DNA from: Symploca sp. SIO1C2
GTDB lineage: Bacteria; Cyanobacteriota; Cyanobacteriia; Cyanobacteriales; Coleofasciculaceae
DNA length: 64,000 bases
NCBI GenBank assembly: GCA_010672925.1
Contig: JAAHFP010000017.1
Location: forward strand, 62,001 to 126,000
Reading direction: 5' to 3'
A model generated the notes under the pieces. It made no database searches. It was not told the origin of the DNA and saw only the letters and a program-made list of their open reading frames with translations. Of this stretch, positions 7,833 to 19,100 are shown one piece after another (the stretch's first letter is position 1; every line of letters starts with the position of its first letter). A program made the translations under genes and the position numbers.

Positions 7833-9308
7833 ATGAGTTTTGATGTGATTGTCATCGGCAGCGGTATTGGTGGGTTGACTGCTGCAACCCTACTCGCTCG
7901 TTATCAGAAGCGGGTGTTAGTATGTGAAAGCCATGCGATTGCAGGTGGTGCTGCTCATAGTTTTACGAGGGGAGGATTTACCTTTGATTCTGGTCCTTCT
8001 TTTTACTGTGGCTTGGGAAAACAACGCCCTAGTTTAAATCCCTTACACCAGGTACTGGAGATTTTGGAAGAATCTTTGGCGGTAGTTTCTTACGATCCTT
8101 TAGGGCATTATCACTTTCCCGATGGCACATTTCCGGTTTATTGCGATATACAACGTTACCGAGAAGCAGTGGCTCAAATTACGCCTCAGGGAGCCAGGGA
8201 ACTCGCCCAATTTGAACAACGGCTTTTATCCCTTTATGACTGTCTCAAAGATATACCAACTATTGCCCTAAGAGCAGATTGGCGACTAATTCCGATTTTA
8301 TTAACCAACTATCTGCCTACTCTAGTAAAAATGCTTCCTCAGTTGGGTATCATTCAGGGTTCAGTGGGGGAGGTAATGGATGAATTTGTGCAAGACCCTT
8401 GGGTACGAAGGCTGATTGATTTGGAATGCTTTTTGCTATCTGGATTAAAGGCACATGGAACAGTTGCTCCAGAAGTAGCATTTATGTTGGGGGAACGTAC
8501 CCGCGCTGGGGTTGAGTATCCAGTTGGAGGTAGTGGAGCTATTGTAGCTGCTTTAGTGAGGGGTTTGCAGCGCTGGGGTGGAGAATTACGGCTGAATGCT
8601 CATGTGGAGCAAATCTTGGTGACAGGAGGTAAAGCTGTGGGTATTCAGTTGCGCAATGGAGAAGTAATCAAAGCTCCTGTGGTGATTTCTAATGCTACTC
8701 TTTGGGACACTTATACTAAATTACTGCGGGAGGAAGACTTACCTCAAGCTTTTCGCCAATCTTCTTTGGCAACACCAGCAGTTGATAGCTTTATGCACTT
8801 ACATTTGGGTATTCAAGCTGAGGGGTTAGAACAGCTGACAGGACATCATGTGGTAGTTCAGGATCCTAATAAGGATCTTACTGAACCTGGCAACACTTGC
8901 ATGATTTCTATTCCTTCTGTCTGGGATCAGAATCTCGCTCCTGAGGGGCATCATGTAGTCCATGTTTACAGCTTAGAACCCTACTCAGACTGGCGTCGAG
9001 ATGAAGAGTACCCAGAAAAGAAAAAATTGCGATCGCAACCTCTGTTGAGTGCCTTGGAACAGGTAATTCCCGATATTAGAGAGCGCATAGTTTTAAAATT
9101 AATTGGTACACCTTTAACTCATGCCCATTATTTACGCCGTTATCAGGGAACTTATGGTCCGGCTATTGCGGCAGGAAAAGGGCTATTTCCTGGAATTTAC
9201 ACGCCGATTAAGGGTTTGTATCGAGTAGGTGATAGCACCATGCCGGGAATTGGAGTTCCAGCAGTAGCTGCTTCTGGTATTTTGTGTGCTAATACTCTGA
9301 AGAATTGA
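7833..9308 (+). CDS. CrtISO/phytoene-desaturase-like FAD oxidoreductase
   Basis: About 491 residues. The N-terminus has a classic FAD-binding Rossmann motif, VIVIGSGIGGLTAATLLARY, followed by GGAAHSFTRGGFTFDSGPSF, typical of carotenoid desaturases and isomerases. The C-terminal GLYRVGDSTMPGIGVPAVAASG closes the FAD site. Length and motifs fit the CrtH (prolycopene isomerase)/CrtISO-like group, but this clade contains several paralogues in cyanobacteria with undefined substrates, so I do not assign crtH. I chose ATG at 7833; the TTG at 7821 would add four residues without a better ribosome binding site. It is probably a membrane-associated redox enzyme acting on isoprenoids. It stands alone, with repeat-rich spacers on both sides. 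Confidence 0.75.
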   Translation: MSFDVIVIGSGIGGLTAATLLARYQKRVLVCESHAIAGGAAHSFTRGGFTFDSGPSFYCGLGKQRPSLNPLHQVLEILEESLAVVSYDPLGHYHFPDGTFPVYCDIQRYREAVAQITPQGARELAQFEQRLLSLYDCLKDIPTIALRADWRLIPILLTNYLPTLVKMLPQLGIIQGSVGEVMDEFVQDPWVRRLIDLECFLLSGLKAHGTVAPEVAFMLGERTRAGVEYPVGGSGAIVAALVRGLQRWGGELRLNAHVEQILVTGGKAVGIQLRNGEVIKAPVVISNATLWDTYTKLLREEDLPQAFRQSSLATPAVDSFMHLHLGIQAEGLEQLTGHHVVVQDPNKDLTEPGNTCMISIPSVWDQNLAPEGHHVVHVYSLEPYSDWRRDEEYPEKKKLRSQPLLSALEQVIPDIRERIVLKLIGTPLTHAHYLRRYQGTYGPAIAAGKGLFPGIYTPIKGLYRVGDSTMPGIGVPAVAASGILCANTLKN

Positions 9309-9312
9309 AAAA

Positions 9313-9463
9313 ATTTTAGATTTTAGATTTTAGATTTTAGATTGAAGAATTACAACGGCTACAAGACCCGAAATTTATTTATGGGGTAAATTTAAAATCT
9401 TCAATCTTATAATCCTCAAACCCCAAAATTTATTTATGGGATAAATCTAAAATCTTCAATCTT
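9313..9463. repeat. Heptameric ATTTTAG repeat plus duplicated 42-bp unit
   Basis: Four tandem copies of ATTTTAG lie at 9313-9340. After that, a 42-bp unit at 9367-9408 is repeated at 9422-9463 with three mismatches. The region lies between the tail of the CrtISO-like gene and the tail of the convergent DUF4870 gene and has no coding content. The heptamer matches the short tandemly repeated repetitive (STRR) style known in filamentous cyanobacteria. Confidence 0.7.
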
Positions 9464-9490
9464 CAATTGCTTAATACCTTAGGTTTTCAT

Positions 9491-9856
9491 CTACAGCAGA
9501 TGGAAAATAAATGGGTAGCGGTAAGATTCATTAGCATTAGCGAAAATTTTGATAATCGCCAAGATTGGCATAACCCAACTGGCCAGAATTACTACAATCA
9601 AGAATGGCCAACCAATGAGAATAAACGCTAAAGCACCAAAAATGATCTCGTAAAGCCAGATATTGAAGTGAAAGTTAAGAGACTCCCTGGCATTTTGTTT
9701 AACAACTGGATCATCAGATACTAATAAAATACCTAGAGGAATTAAAACAGACACCCACAAAGTGCTAACAAAAATTGCTCCATGAGATAAAGCTGATAAC
9801 AGCTTTCTTTTATCCTGGTCGTATTCGCTATATTGGTCACGGTCATTTACCATCAA
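9491..9856 (-). CDS. DUF4870 (Tic20-like) membrane protein
   Basis: 121 residues. After a short charged start, SHGAIFVSTLWVSVLIPLGI forms the first membrane span. The segment DDPVVKQNARESLNFHFNIW is the conserved amphipathic part of DUF4870 proteins, and two further spans follow (IIFGALAFILIGWPFLIVV and WVMPILAIIKIFANA). The C-terminal YRYPFIFHLL is a usual ending. The order TM, N-A-R-E-S-L-N-F, TM, TM and the length match this family of small inner-membrane proteins, whose function is not established. The gene is convergent with the upstream oxidoreductase. Confidence 0.75.
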   Translation of the reverse strand: MMVNDRDQYSEYDQDKRKLLSALSHGAIFVSTLWVSVLIPLGILLVSDDPVVKQNARESLNFHFNIWLYEIIFGALAFILIGWPFLIVVILASWVMPILAIIKIFANANESYRYPFIFHLL

Positions 9857-10190
9857 ATAAACCCCCTTGTTTCTGCAAAAATGTATTACTCAATTAATTA
9901 CAACTTTAGCAGTAACTTCAGGAATGACAGGTGGGAAATCCCGTCATAATCAGGGGTGGAATCTACGATCAGGTGTTAGGTGACAAGTGGCAGCTCATCT
10001 GGCAACAGCTCATCTGGCAATAGGCAACAGTGATAAGATTTGACCGTTTCAGTATCGGAATTGATTGTTGTAACTAACCCTATTAAGTATTTATGATGCA
10101 AGCGTGCAAGATGTGAGTAACACCTACAACCTACAACCTACAACCTAACACCTATAATATTGAGGAGGTTCCCTAACATAGGTTTGTTGA
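9857..10190. repeat. Spacer with tandem 15-mers and CCTACAA heptamers
   Basis: This 334-bp spacer has no gene. CAGCTCATCTGGCAA occurs twice in tandem (9991-10,020) and is followed by GGCAACAG. The heptamer CCTACAA occurs three times at 10,123-10,143 with a variant fourth copy. A TATAAT-like hexamer lies at 10,153-10,158, upstream of prfC, but no matching -35 hexamer is visible. An AGGAGG at 10,163-10,168 is too far from the prfC ATG to be a normal ribosome binding site. Confidence 0.6.
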
Positions 10191-11813
10191 ATGTCCACTG
10201 AAATGCAGGCAGAACTAGAAACTGCGGTTGAGCAACGACGCAACTTTGCGATTATTTCCCACCCTGACGCTGGTAAGACAACACTCACAGAAAAACTACT
10301 GCTTTATGGAGGTGCGATCCACGAAGCAGGCTCAGTCAAGGCGCGGAGAGCACAACGCAAGGCAACTTCTGACTGGATGGCAATGGAACAACAACGGGGA
10401 ATTTCGATTACCTCGACAGTGTTGCAGTTTGGCTATCAAGACTGTCAGATTAATTTACTCGATACTCCTGGACACCAAGACTTCAGTGAAGATACTTATC
10501 GCACTCTCGCCGCAGCAGATAATGCTGTTATGCTGATTGATGTTGCCAAGGGTTTGGAACCGCAAACTAGAAAACTATTTGAAGTTTGTCGGATGCGATC
10601 GCTTCCTATCTTTACTTTTGTTAACAAGCTTGACCGTCCGGGGCGGGAACCATTAGATCTATTAGATGAGATTGAACAGGAACTAGGTTTACAAACCTAT
10701 GCAGTTAACTGGCCAATTGGTGTAGGCGATCGTTTCAAGGGAGTTTTCGATCGACGCCAGCAACAGATTCACCTGTTTGAACGCAGTGCTCACGGAACCA
10801 AGGAAGCCAAAGCTACTGTAGTAGATTTGGGTGATCCTCAGATTGAGTCTTTATTAGAACAAGAACTCTACTACCAGCTTAAAGAAGACATAGAACTCCT
10901 CGAAGGTCTTGGCCCAGAACTAGATTTCGAGTTGATTCATAGTGGCAAGATGACGCCAATCTTCTTTGGTAGTGCCATGACCAACTTCGGGGTGCAGCTG
11001 TTCCTGGATGCTTTTCTGGACTATGCTCTCAAACCTGGATCCAGGAATTCCACAATGGGAGAAGTTGACCCTACCCACCCCGATTTCACTGGTTTTGTCT
11101 TCAAGCTGCAAGCCAATATGGATCCGAAGCACCGAGACAGAGTCGCTTTTGTGCGTGTCTGTACCGGTAAGTTTGAAAAAGACATGACTGTTAGCCATGC
11201 TCGGACTGGTAAAACCGTGCGTTTGTCAAGACCTCAAAAATTGTTTGCTCAAGACAGGGAATCTCTTGATATTGCCTATCCGGGGGATGTAATTGGTTTG
11301 AATAATCCTGGAGTCTTTGCGATCGGTGATACCATCTACAATGGCAAGAAATTAGAGTACGAAGGGATTCCTTGCTTTTCTCCAGAACTGTTTGCCTATC
11401 TCAAAAATCCCAATCCTTCTAAATTCAAACAATTCCAAAAGGGAGTTAAAGAGTTAAGGGAGGAAGGCGCAGTACAGATTATGTACTCAGCTGATGAGTC
11501 CAAGCGTGATCCTATTTTGGCAGCAGTGGGACAGTTGCAATTCGAGGTAGTGCAATTCCGTCTCAAGAACGAGTATGGGGTGGAAACTAGGTTGGAAATG
11601 CTACCCTATTCTGTTGCCCGTTGGGTAACTGGTGGCTGGGAAGCCTTGAAACAAGCAGGGCGTTTATTTAATACCGTAGCAGTAAAGGATAACTGGGGGC
11701 GTCCAGTGTTATTGTTCCGTAATGAGTGGAATTTACAGCAGGTGGAAGGAGACCACCCCAAGTTGAAGTTGAATGCTACTGCCCCTGTAGTTTCGGGTCA
11801 GCAACCGGAATGA
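10191..11813 (+). CDS. prfC: Peptide chain release factor 3 (RF3)
   Basis: A 540-residue translational GTPase that recycles RF1 and RF2 from terminating ribosomes. The G1 motif is [15 protein letters not shown], the switch region contains [15 protein letters not shown]3 is [16 protein letters not shown] and G4 is [18 protein letters not shown], the last being diagnostic of RF3 rather than EF-G. Length fits RF3 (about 530 residues). The ATG at 10,191 is directly preceded by an in-frame TGA, so no upstream extension is possible; ATG 10,203 is a possible alternative. It is an isolated gene with repeat-rich DNA on both sides. Confidence 0.93.
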   Translation: MSTEMQAELETAVEQRRNFAIISHPDAGKTTLTEKLLLYGGAIHEAGSVKARRAQRKATSDWMAMEQQRGISITSTVLQFGYQDCQINLLDTPGHQDFSEDTYRTLAAADNAVMLIDVAKGLEPQTRKLFEVCRMRSLPIFTFVNKLDRPGREPLDLLDEIEQELGLQTYAVNWPIGVGDRFKGVFDRRQQQIHLFERSAHGTKEAKATVVDLGDPQIESLLEQELYYQLKEDIELLEGLGPELDFELIHSGKMTPIFFGSAMTNFGVQLFLDAFLDYALKPGSRNSTMGEVDPTHPDFTGFVFKLQANMDPKHRDRVAFVRVCTGKFEKDMTVSHARTGKTVRLSRPQKLFAQDRESLDIAYPGDVIGLNNPGVFAIGDTIYNGKKLEYEGIPCFSPELFAYLKNPNPSKFKQFQKGVKELREEGAVQIMYSADESKRDPILAAVGQLQFEVVQFRLKNEYGVETRLEMLPYSVARWVTGGWEALKQAGRLFNTVAVKDNWGRPVLLFRNEWNLQQVEGDHPKLKLNATAPVVSGQQPE

Positions 11814-11833
11814 TTTTAGGTGTTAGGTGTTAG

Positions 11834-12172
11834 GCATTGGTGACAAGTTAAGGTCAAGATGTCGTTGTCAAGGGAATGGAGAATGGAGAATGGAGAATGG
11901 AGAATTGGGAATATAGATTTTTTTGTCTCTTGGGCTTTCCCTTATATAGGGTTTTTTGAGTTGCCAAACACTACATATAGTACTTGACAAAACTCACGAC
12001 TCTTTAACTTGTCACCATTGGGTGTTAGGTGGTAGGTGGTAGGTGGTAGGTGGTAGGTGGTAGGTGGTAGGTGGTAGGTGGTAGGTGGAAAGAAGCTCAA
12101 TTCCCAATTCTCCATTCTCCATTCCCAATTCCCTTGACAACGACATCTTTACCTTAACTTATCACCAATGGG
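11834..12172. repeat. 339-bp element with long inverted arms and heptamer interior
   Basis: The left arm starts CATTGGTGACAAGTTAAGG (11,835). The right arm (12,131-12,172) is its reverse complement over about 40 bp with two mismatches, and the pairing extends inward through GGAGAAT heptamers (11,875-11,905 against about 12,100-12,128). A third copy of the terminus lies inverted inside at 12,004-12,021. The interior holds about nine copies of the heptamer GGTGGTA (about 12,022-12,088). No open reading frame. The ends resemble those of the element at 6666-6852. Confidence 0.65.
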
Positions 12173-12238
12173 TGGTAAGTGGAACGGAATTGTCATCTTT
12201 AAAATTTTCACTTTGATAAGATTTTAAGGCTAAATATC

Positions 12239-12591
12239 ATGCTCGAAGTATGTATCATTGGTTTTGGACTTAGTGCAGTGCCATTGATTAGGGAATGACA
12301 GCGCACAGGAACAGAGTTCCAAATTATTTCCGAGGACAGTAATAGTGTATGGGATGGCCTGAGTAAAAGTAATCGTTTGGATTTTGACCTAATATCGAGT
12401 TATCTAACTAGCTTTTATTCCTTTGATTTGGTCAAGGATTTTGTAGAAGATTATTATCCGACATCAAAGCAATTTTATGAAATGCACCAAAGATGGCGAA
12501 AGGTATATGAGAAGGAAATAATCAGAGACCGGGTGACGAAAACAGATAACTTCAAAGACCACAGTGTAATTTTTACAAAATCTGGAAAATA
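12239..12591 (+). pseudogene. Broken FAD/NAD(P)-binding oxidoreductase-like gene
   Basis: Reading from the ATG at 12,239, the frame gives MLEVCIIGFGLSAVPLIRE and then an in-frame TGA at 12,296-12,298. The same frame continues at once with QRTGTEFQIISEDSNSVWDG and stays open through SSYLTSFYSFDLV and MHQRWRKVYEKEIIRDRV to about 12,591. The first part is a Rossmann beta-alpha-beta motif (I-G-F-G-L-S-A) and the continuation resembles the next strands of a flavoprotein monooxygenase or lysine/ornithine-hydroxylase-like fold. The reading then decays into low-complexity AT-rich sequence ending at 12,652. A full enzyme would be at least 350 residues, so both a nonsense mutation and a 3' truncation are present. 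It sits just before the biosynthetic leader and may be a relic of a tailoring enzyme; that link is inference. Confidence 0.6.
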
Positions 12592-13110
12592 CTGCAAGCT
12601 AAAGATATTTTTTTTATTTAAAAGTCCCTTATTCTCCCAAGCCATAATTTAGGCTCTTAAAAGTTTATGGTGGAAACTGTATAATTTTTTACTAATATGG
12701 GGATTAACTTAATGGTAAAGGCTAATTTTTAGCCCCACAACTAAACATATTCAACCAAAGATAATTTTTTTTTATTGTTAGATAATAAAACTATTAAATT
12801 AGAGTATATTGTGTTGCGAGAGCAACCGGACTATGTATCATTACGGGGTATTAGGGTTAAAACCCAAAATAATTGTTTGATAAAAAGCTTTTGATAACTA
12901 CATTTTCTTTAACAAAGTAAAAAAATATACATAACATGATTTTTTGTATCATGTGATCCATATCACTGATAATGTTTCAATTTTCGCGAAATTTTTTCCT
13001 TGAAAAAGAGTAACAAAATATCTTGAAAAAACGGAATTAATCATGCTTGATTAAAGTGAGAATCCAACTTTTGTACAGAGCTAAATCGAACCAAAGGTAA
13101 GGAAAACATA
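12592..13110. promoter_or_regulatory. AT-rich leader upstream of the PKS/NRPS cluster
   Basis: About 500 bp with no supported gene, extremely AT-rich, running from the decayed gene to the first synthase. It contains several inverted repeats: CATGAT-N7-ATCATG (12,935-12,953), the CRP-like palindrome reported separately, and TTTCGCGAAA near 12,985. The first synthase has a good ribosome binding site (TAAGGA, 12,098 bases into the leader's numbering as 13,098-13,103) eight bases before its ATG. I cannot place a sigma-70 promoter with confidence. Confidence 0.4.
12952..12967. promoter_or_regulatory. CRP-like palindrome TGTGA-N6-TCACT
   Basis: TGTGATCCATATCACT differs by one base from the TGTGA-N6-TCACA consensus used by E. 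coli CRP and by cyanobacterial SyCRP1-type regulators. It is embedded in a wider imperfect palindrome (ATCATGTGAT, spacer, ATCACTGAT). It lies 144 bp upstream of the first synthase start. Function is inferred only from pattern and position. Confidence 0.35.
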
Positions 13111-16100
13111 ATGTCAGAGTTAATTAGTAATATCGCTTTAAATTGTTTTGATAACAAACCTTACCATTTGCGTCATCCTAGCATTGAGGATTTAGCTGAT
13201 TTAGTTGCACTAGAGGAATTGTGTTGGTCAGCCAATCTTCGAGTTGATGCTAATGAACTACAGAGACGAATTGTGGATTTTCCCCAAGGGCAGTTTGTTT
13301 TAGGACTTGAGGGTAAGATTTTGGGGGCTATCTATTCTCAAAGGATTGATAATGCTCAACTCTTGGATGACCAAACTTGTACAGAAGTCCCATCATTACA
13401 TACTGAATCAGGAGTTGTGGTGCAACTGTTGGCGGTGAATATCTTGCCGGAGTTGCAAAATCAGGGATTGGGGGATCAGTTGCTGGAGTTTATGCTGCAA
13501 TATTGTTCCCGGATAGATGGGGTGGAAAAGATTGTGGCAGTTACTCTTTGTCGCAATTATCCTGACTATTCCCCCATGCCCATAGCAGAATATATTCAAC
13601 AGAAAAATGATTCGGGGCTACTGGTGGATCCCTTGTTGCGCTTTCATCAGATTCATGGGGCAAAAATTGAGAAGCTGCTTCCTGGTTACCGCCCCAAAGA
13701 TCTGGAAAACCAGACTTGTGGAGTTCTTGTATCTTACGATATTCACCATCGTCAACGTTTTGATGGTGCGACTGTTGAAAAAAATCCACAGACTAAGGTA
13801 AAGCTGGCAGAAGATATAGATGAAGTTGTAGCTAGCTGTGTGCGTAAAGTGATGCAGCAGAAGCAATCTTTTGATGTCCAACGAGCATTGATGGAGATGG
13901 GCATTGAATCCTTGGAATTGCTGGAACTAAGATACTTGCTCCAGAAGAAGCTGGGAGTGGAAATAGATCCTAACTTCTTCTTTAAGTATGGCACTGCTGC
14001 CGCGATCGCTGGTTATTTTAAAGGGGAGACAACAGAGAAACACCAGGAAGTTTCTGATTTATTACCAGAGCCAGAGGCAATTAAAACTGATGCTGGTTTT
14101 TCCAAAGCTCAACTAGAAAATGGGGTAGCAATTATTGGTATGGCTTGTCGGTTTCCTGGAGATGCCGATAGTCCTCACCAATATTGGTCATTGCTCCATA
14201 ATGGTATTGATGGGATTACGGAAGTACCCCCAACTCGTTGGGATATTGAGCAATATTACCATCCTGAGAAAAATCAGCCAGGAAAAATAGCTAGTCGTTA
14301 TGGGGGATTCCTCACTGAAGTTGACAAATTTGAGCCAGATTTTTTCCGAATTTCGGCTAGGGAAGCCCTCTACATGGATCCACAACAGCGTCTGCTGCTA
14401 GAAGAACATTGGAAAGCATTAGAAGATGCTGGCATTAATCCGGAATCTCTCTCGGGTACAGAAACGGGTATATTTGTAGGTATTGCTTTTCACGATTACG
14501 AACGGTTACAGGACAAATATTATTCAGAGCAAGATTTAAATATCTATTTTGCTACAGGTAATTCTACTGCTATCGGTGCGGGAAGATTATCCTACTTTTT
14601 TCAATTAAATGGACCATCAATCACGGTAGATACGGCTTGTTCTTCCTCCCTGAGTGCAGTGCATTTAGCTTGCCAAAGTATACGCAATGGGGAATGCGAA
14701 TTGGCTTTGGCATCAGGGGTGAATTTGTTGTTGTCTCCAGAGTTGAGTATCAGTTTCTCTCAAGCTGGGATGTTATCACCAGATGGACGTTGTAAGACGT
14801 TTGATGCTGCGGCCAATGGTTATGTGCGGAGTGAAGGTTGTGGAGTTGTAGTCCTCAAGTCCTTAAAACAAGCGATCGCAGATAATGATCGAATTTTAGC
14901 AGTAATTAGGGGTACAGCCATTAACCAAGACGGTGCAAGCAATGGTTTGACTGCCCCCAATCAATCGGCCCAAGAAGCGGTGCTCAAAAGAGCATTGTCG
15001 GTAGCAGGAGTTTCGGCTAACCAGATATCCTATGTGGAAGCTCATGGTACCGGTACTTCTTTGGGAGATCCGGTGGAGATTAAGGCCATAGAAGCAGTAT
15101 ATGGCAAGGATCGTAGTTCAGCTCGACCCTTGATGATTGGTTCAGTTAAAACCAATATTGGTCATACGGAAGCAGCTGCGGGTATTGCTGGGTTAATTAA
15201 GGTGGTATTGTTGCTGCAAAATCAGTATATTCCCCCTCACTTGCATTGGAAAGAGTTGAATCCCTATATAAGTTTGGCAGAAATTCCTGGGGTGATTCCT
15301 ACCGAGGGTAAGGTATGGGAACAGTATGAGGGAGATAAGACTCGTGTAGCAGCGGTAAGTTCTTTTGGTTTTAGTGGTACTAATGCTCACGCCATTGTTG
15401 AGGAGGCAGAAGGCAGGAGGCAGAACCCACCCCTAACCCCTCCCAGGAGGGGAACCGGAGGCAGGAGGCAGGAGGCAGAAGGCAGAAGGCAGGCTCAACC
15501 TTATTTATTAACTGTGTCTGCAAAGAAAGAGCAAGCACTTTCTGAGTTAGTCAGTAGTTATCAGCATCATCTCGAAACTAATCCCGAATTAGAACTAGCA
15601 GATGTATGTTACACCGCAAACAGTGGACGAGCTCACTTTAACCATCGCTTAGCAATAATTGCTACTAACCCACAACAATTAGCTAAAAAACTGCGGCAAT
15701 ACCAAGCGGGGGAAGAAGAGAGTGGGGTATTCTCAGGACAATTATCCCATAGTAGTAGTCCCGCCAAAGTAGCATTTCTGTTTACTGGTCAAGGTTCTCA
15801 GTATGTGCAGATGGGAAGGCAACTGTATCAAACTCAGCCGGTTTTCCGTCAAGTTTTAGATCAATGTGATCAACTCCTACGTCCCTATCTGGAGCATCCT
15901 TTATTAGAAGTCCTCTATCCTCAAGATACACCAAACTCAAATTCTTCTTTACTAGACCAAACTGCCTATACCCAACCGACATTGTTTGCCCTAGAGTATG
16001 CCTTATGCAAGTTGTGGGAATCTTGGGGTATTCAGCCTCAGGTGGTGATGGGTCACAGTGTGGGAGAATATGTTGCAGCAACTGTAGCTGGAGTCTTGAG

Positions 16101-19100
16101 TTTAGAGGATGGCTTGAAATTAATTGCCCTGCGGGGAAAATTAATGCAACAGTTGCCCTCTGGTGGAAAGATGGTTTCTGTCATGGCATCAGAGTCTCAG
16201 GTAAAAGATGCCATAGCTAGTCATACTAACCAAGTGACAATTGCTGCAATTAATGGACCCGAAAGTGTGGTGATTTCTGGGGAAGCGGGAGGGATTGAAG
16301 CTATTGTCAAAAAACTAGAATCAAAATCGATTAAGACTAAGCAGCTTCAGGTATCCCATGCTTTTCATTCCCCTTTAATGACACCAATGTTGGCAGAGTT
16401 TGCCGCTGTAGCTAAGCAAATCACCTACCATCAACCACAGATACCTGTAATATCCAATGTCACAGGAACCATCGCCGACAATAGTATTGCTACTGCTGAC
16501 TATTGGGTAGAACATGTAGTCAAACCGGTAAGATTTGTCGCAGGCATCAAGACCTTAGCAGAACAAGATATTGGTATCTTATTAGAAATTGGTCCTAAAC
16601 CAGTTCTACTAGGCATGGGTAGAGAATGTCTCATCGGAAGCAAAAAAATCTGGTTGCCAAGTTTGCGTCCTGGGAAGCCAGACTGGTTACAAATGCTGCA
16701 AAGTTTGGGGCAGTTATATGTACAAGGAGTTAAGGTTGACTGGTTAGGATTTTACCAAGATTCTGCTCCCCAGAAGGTAGTGTTACCAACCTATACCTGG
16801 CAACGGAAAAGATATTGGATCAGTGATCTGCAACAGTACAAAAATAAAGGTAAAAACGGCAAAGTCGCACCTGAAAATAAAAATAAAGGCAAAAACAGCA
16901 TAGCCACAAATAACAGTAGTGGGAGCAAGATACTCCCTGGAATTAAAGAAAGCAAACAACCACAAATTAAGGTAAGTGAACAACTACCAATTAAGGCAAG
17001 CGAGCAAGATGATCGCACTACAGCAATAAATATACAAAAATCCGATGCTCTCGATATACAGCAACAACAAAAGAGATTATCCAATCCAGCGTCACTATCT
17101 TTCTCCAAAACCACAGTAGCCAAACAACAACCAGCAAAAAGAGAGTTGACTCAATTACGAGTTCCACTGACTCCTGAAGAACCTGCTCAACTAACTCAAG
17201 CTTATCTTGAAGCGGAAAAAATTACCCAAGATTTGGGTAAAGCATTACATCAGGATATTTTGATTAACCAAGAACCAATCAAGGAACCAACAACCATGAA
17301 CCGGGAACAAGTTGAACAACTCAAACAAGAGTATGAAGAGAAGGGATACTGTCAAATTCAAAAACTATTTGACTTTTCTGCGATAAAAACCATTGAAAAA
17401 AACTTGGAGAAGGCTAAACAAGAAAGCCAGATATCTAAAGAAAAAGTAACCTTAAAATTGGGAGGTATTGATGATATCGATACCAATGATCATGCCTATG
17501 ACTTAGTAAAATACGATTTTGTTTCTTCCTTTATCCAAGAGAAGCTGGCGCTGCTGAATTACATCACCGGCAAAAACTTGATGATCATGCACAATGCCCT
17601 GTTTTCGGTGGAACCAAACCATAAGGGATTGCCTTGGCATGTAGGAGTCGGTTCGTTTTCCTTTACCAAAACTGAAGACTTTGGTGCTTCCATATGGATA
17701 CCCTTAGACAAAATAACCAAAGAATATAGAGGTGGGATGCAATATGTCTCTACCAAGATTTTTCCAGGACAGTTCTATTACAGTGTTTTTGACTTACATT
17801 TAAAAAATAATATTAGGTGGGACGAATCCCAAGGGGATTTGAATGAATATGTAGGGAATGCTAATACTATTTATAATAAAATCACCGAAGATGTAATCGA
17901 TTATACCATTCAAGATGGTTATGAAGAGCACGAATATGACCTAGGGGATGCCTTTTTCTTCAATAAATATGTTTTACATCAATCGGTTCCCCTAAAACCT
18001 GGTCTACATAAGTTACGTCGTGCTTTTGTGATTCGACTAGTAGATTATGACACGCGGGTGGATGAGGAAAGGTTGGGTTTATTCTCAAAATACTCTCAAT
18101 TGCACTCAAGATATTACAAAACCCTACCTCGTTATAACAAAGATAGTGTACTAGTGATGGTTTCCCGTGCCGTCCAGAAAGGTTTAAAATCTCCCTACTT
18201 ACGAGATATTTCTCATGTGCAACAAACCTTAGCAGAAAGGATGGCAGCTGGAACGATCAGTTTTGAAGAAACGCCAAGCATTTCTTCGGTTCCTCAAACT
18301 CAGCAACCCCGAAGAAGCTTACAACCGCTGTCTCAACCTCAGGTAAATCAGGTAAACCTATCCCAAATCAAGCAGATTCTCAAACAGCAGTTAGCTGAAG
18401 CACTCTATACAGATGAGAGTGAAATTGCCGAAGACCAGAAATTTGTAGATTTAGGTTTAGACTCCATCGTCGGGGTGGAATGGACAACTACGATTAATCA
18501 AGCCTACAACTTAAATCTCAAAGCCACCAAGTTGTATGATTATCCTACTTTATTGGAGTTAACCGAATACATTGCCCAAATTTTATCAACTCAGAGTGCC
18601 AAACCCCAGGTTAGTCAGCTGCCGGTAAAAACCTTACCACCGCTGCCGACAACTCAGATAAACCTATCAGAAATTAAGCAGGTTCTCAAACAGCAGTTAG
18701 CCGAAGCACTCTATACAGATGAGAGTGAAATTGCCGAAGACCAGAAATTTGTGGATTTAGGCTTAGACTCCATCGTCGGGGTGGAATGGACAACCACGAT
18801 TAATCAAACCTACAACTTAAACCTCAAAGCTACCAAGTTGTATGATTATCCTACTTTATTAGAGTTAACCGAATACATTGCCCAAATTTTATCAACTCAG
18901 GGAACAAAACCGATAAACTCCAGCTCTCAAACTCAGCAGCCTTTAAAAACTCTACAACCACTGCCGACACCCCAGGTAAACCAGGTAAATCTATCCCAAA
19001 TCAAGCAGGTTCTCAAACAGCAGTTAGCCGAAGCACTCTATACAGAAGAGAGTGAAATTGCCGAAGACCAGAAATTTGTGGATTTAGGCTTAGACTCCAT

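Noticed and set aside
12022-12088. Repeat array that could suggest a CRISPR
   Set aside because: The units are 7-bp tandem copies without spacers, and there are no cas genes.
12377-12652. Independent small gene of 91 residues
   Set aside because: It is the downstream part of the same frame as the Rossmann start at 12,239, separated by one stop codon, so a pseudogene explains it better.
16791-17123. Hydrophobic minus-strand open frame (110 residues)
   Set aside because: Shadow of the Lys/Asn/Gln-rich linker before the halogenase; codon bias creates apparent membrane spans.
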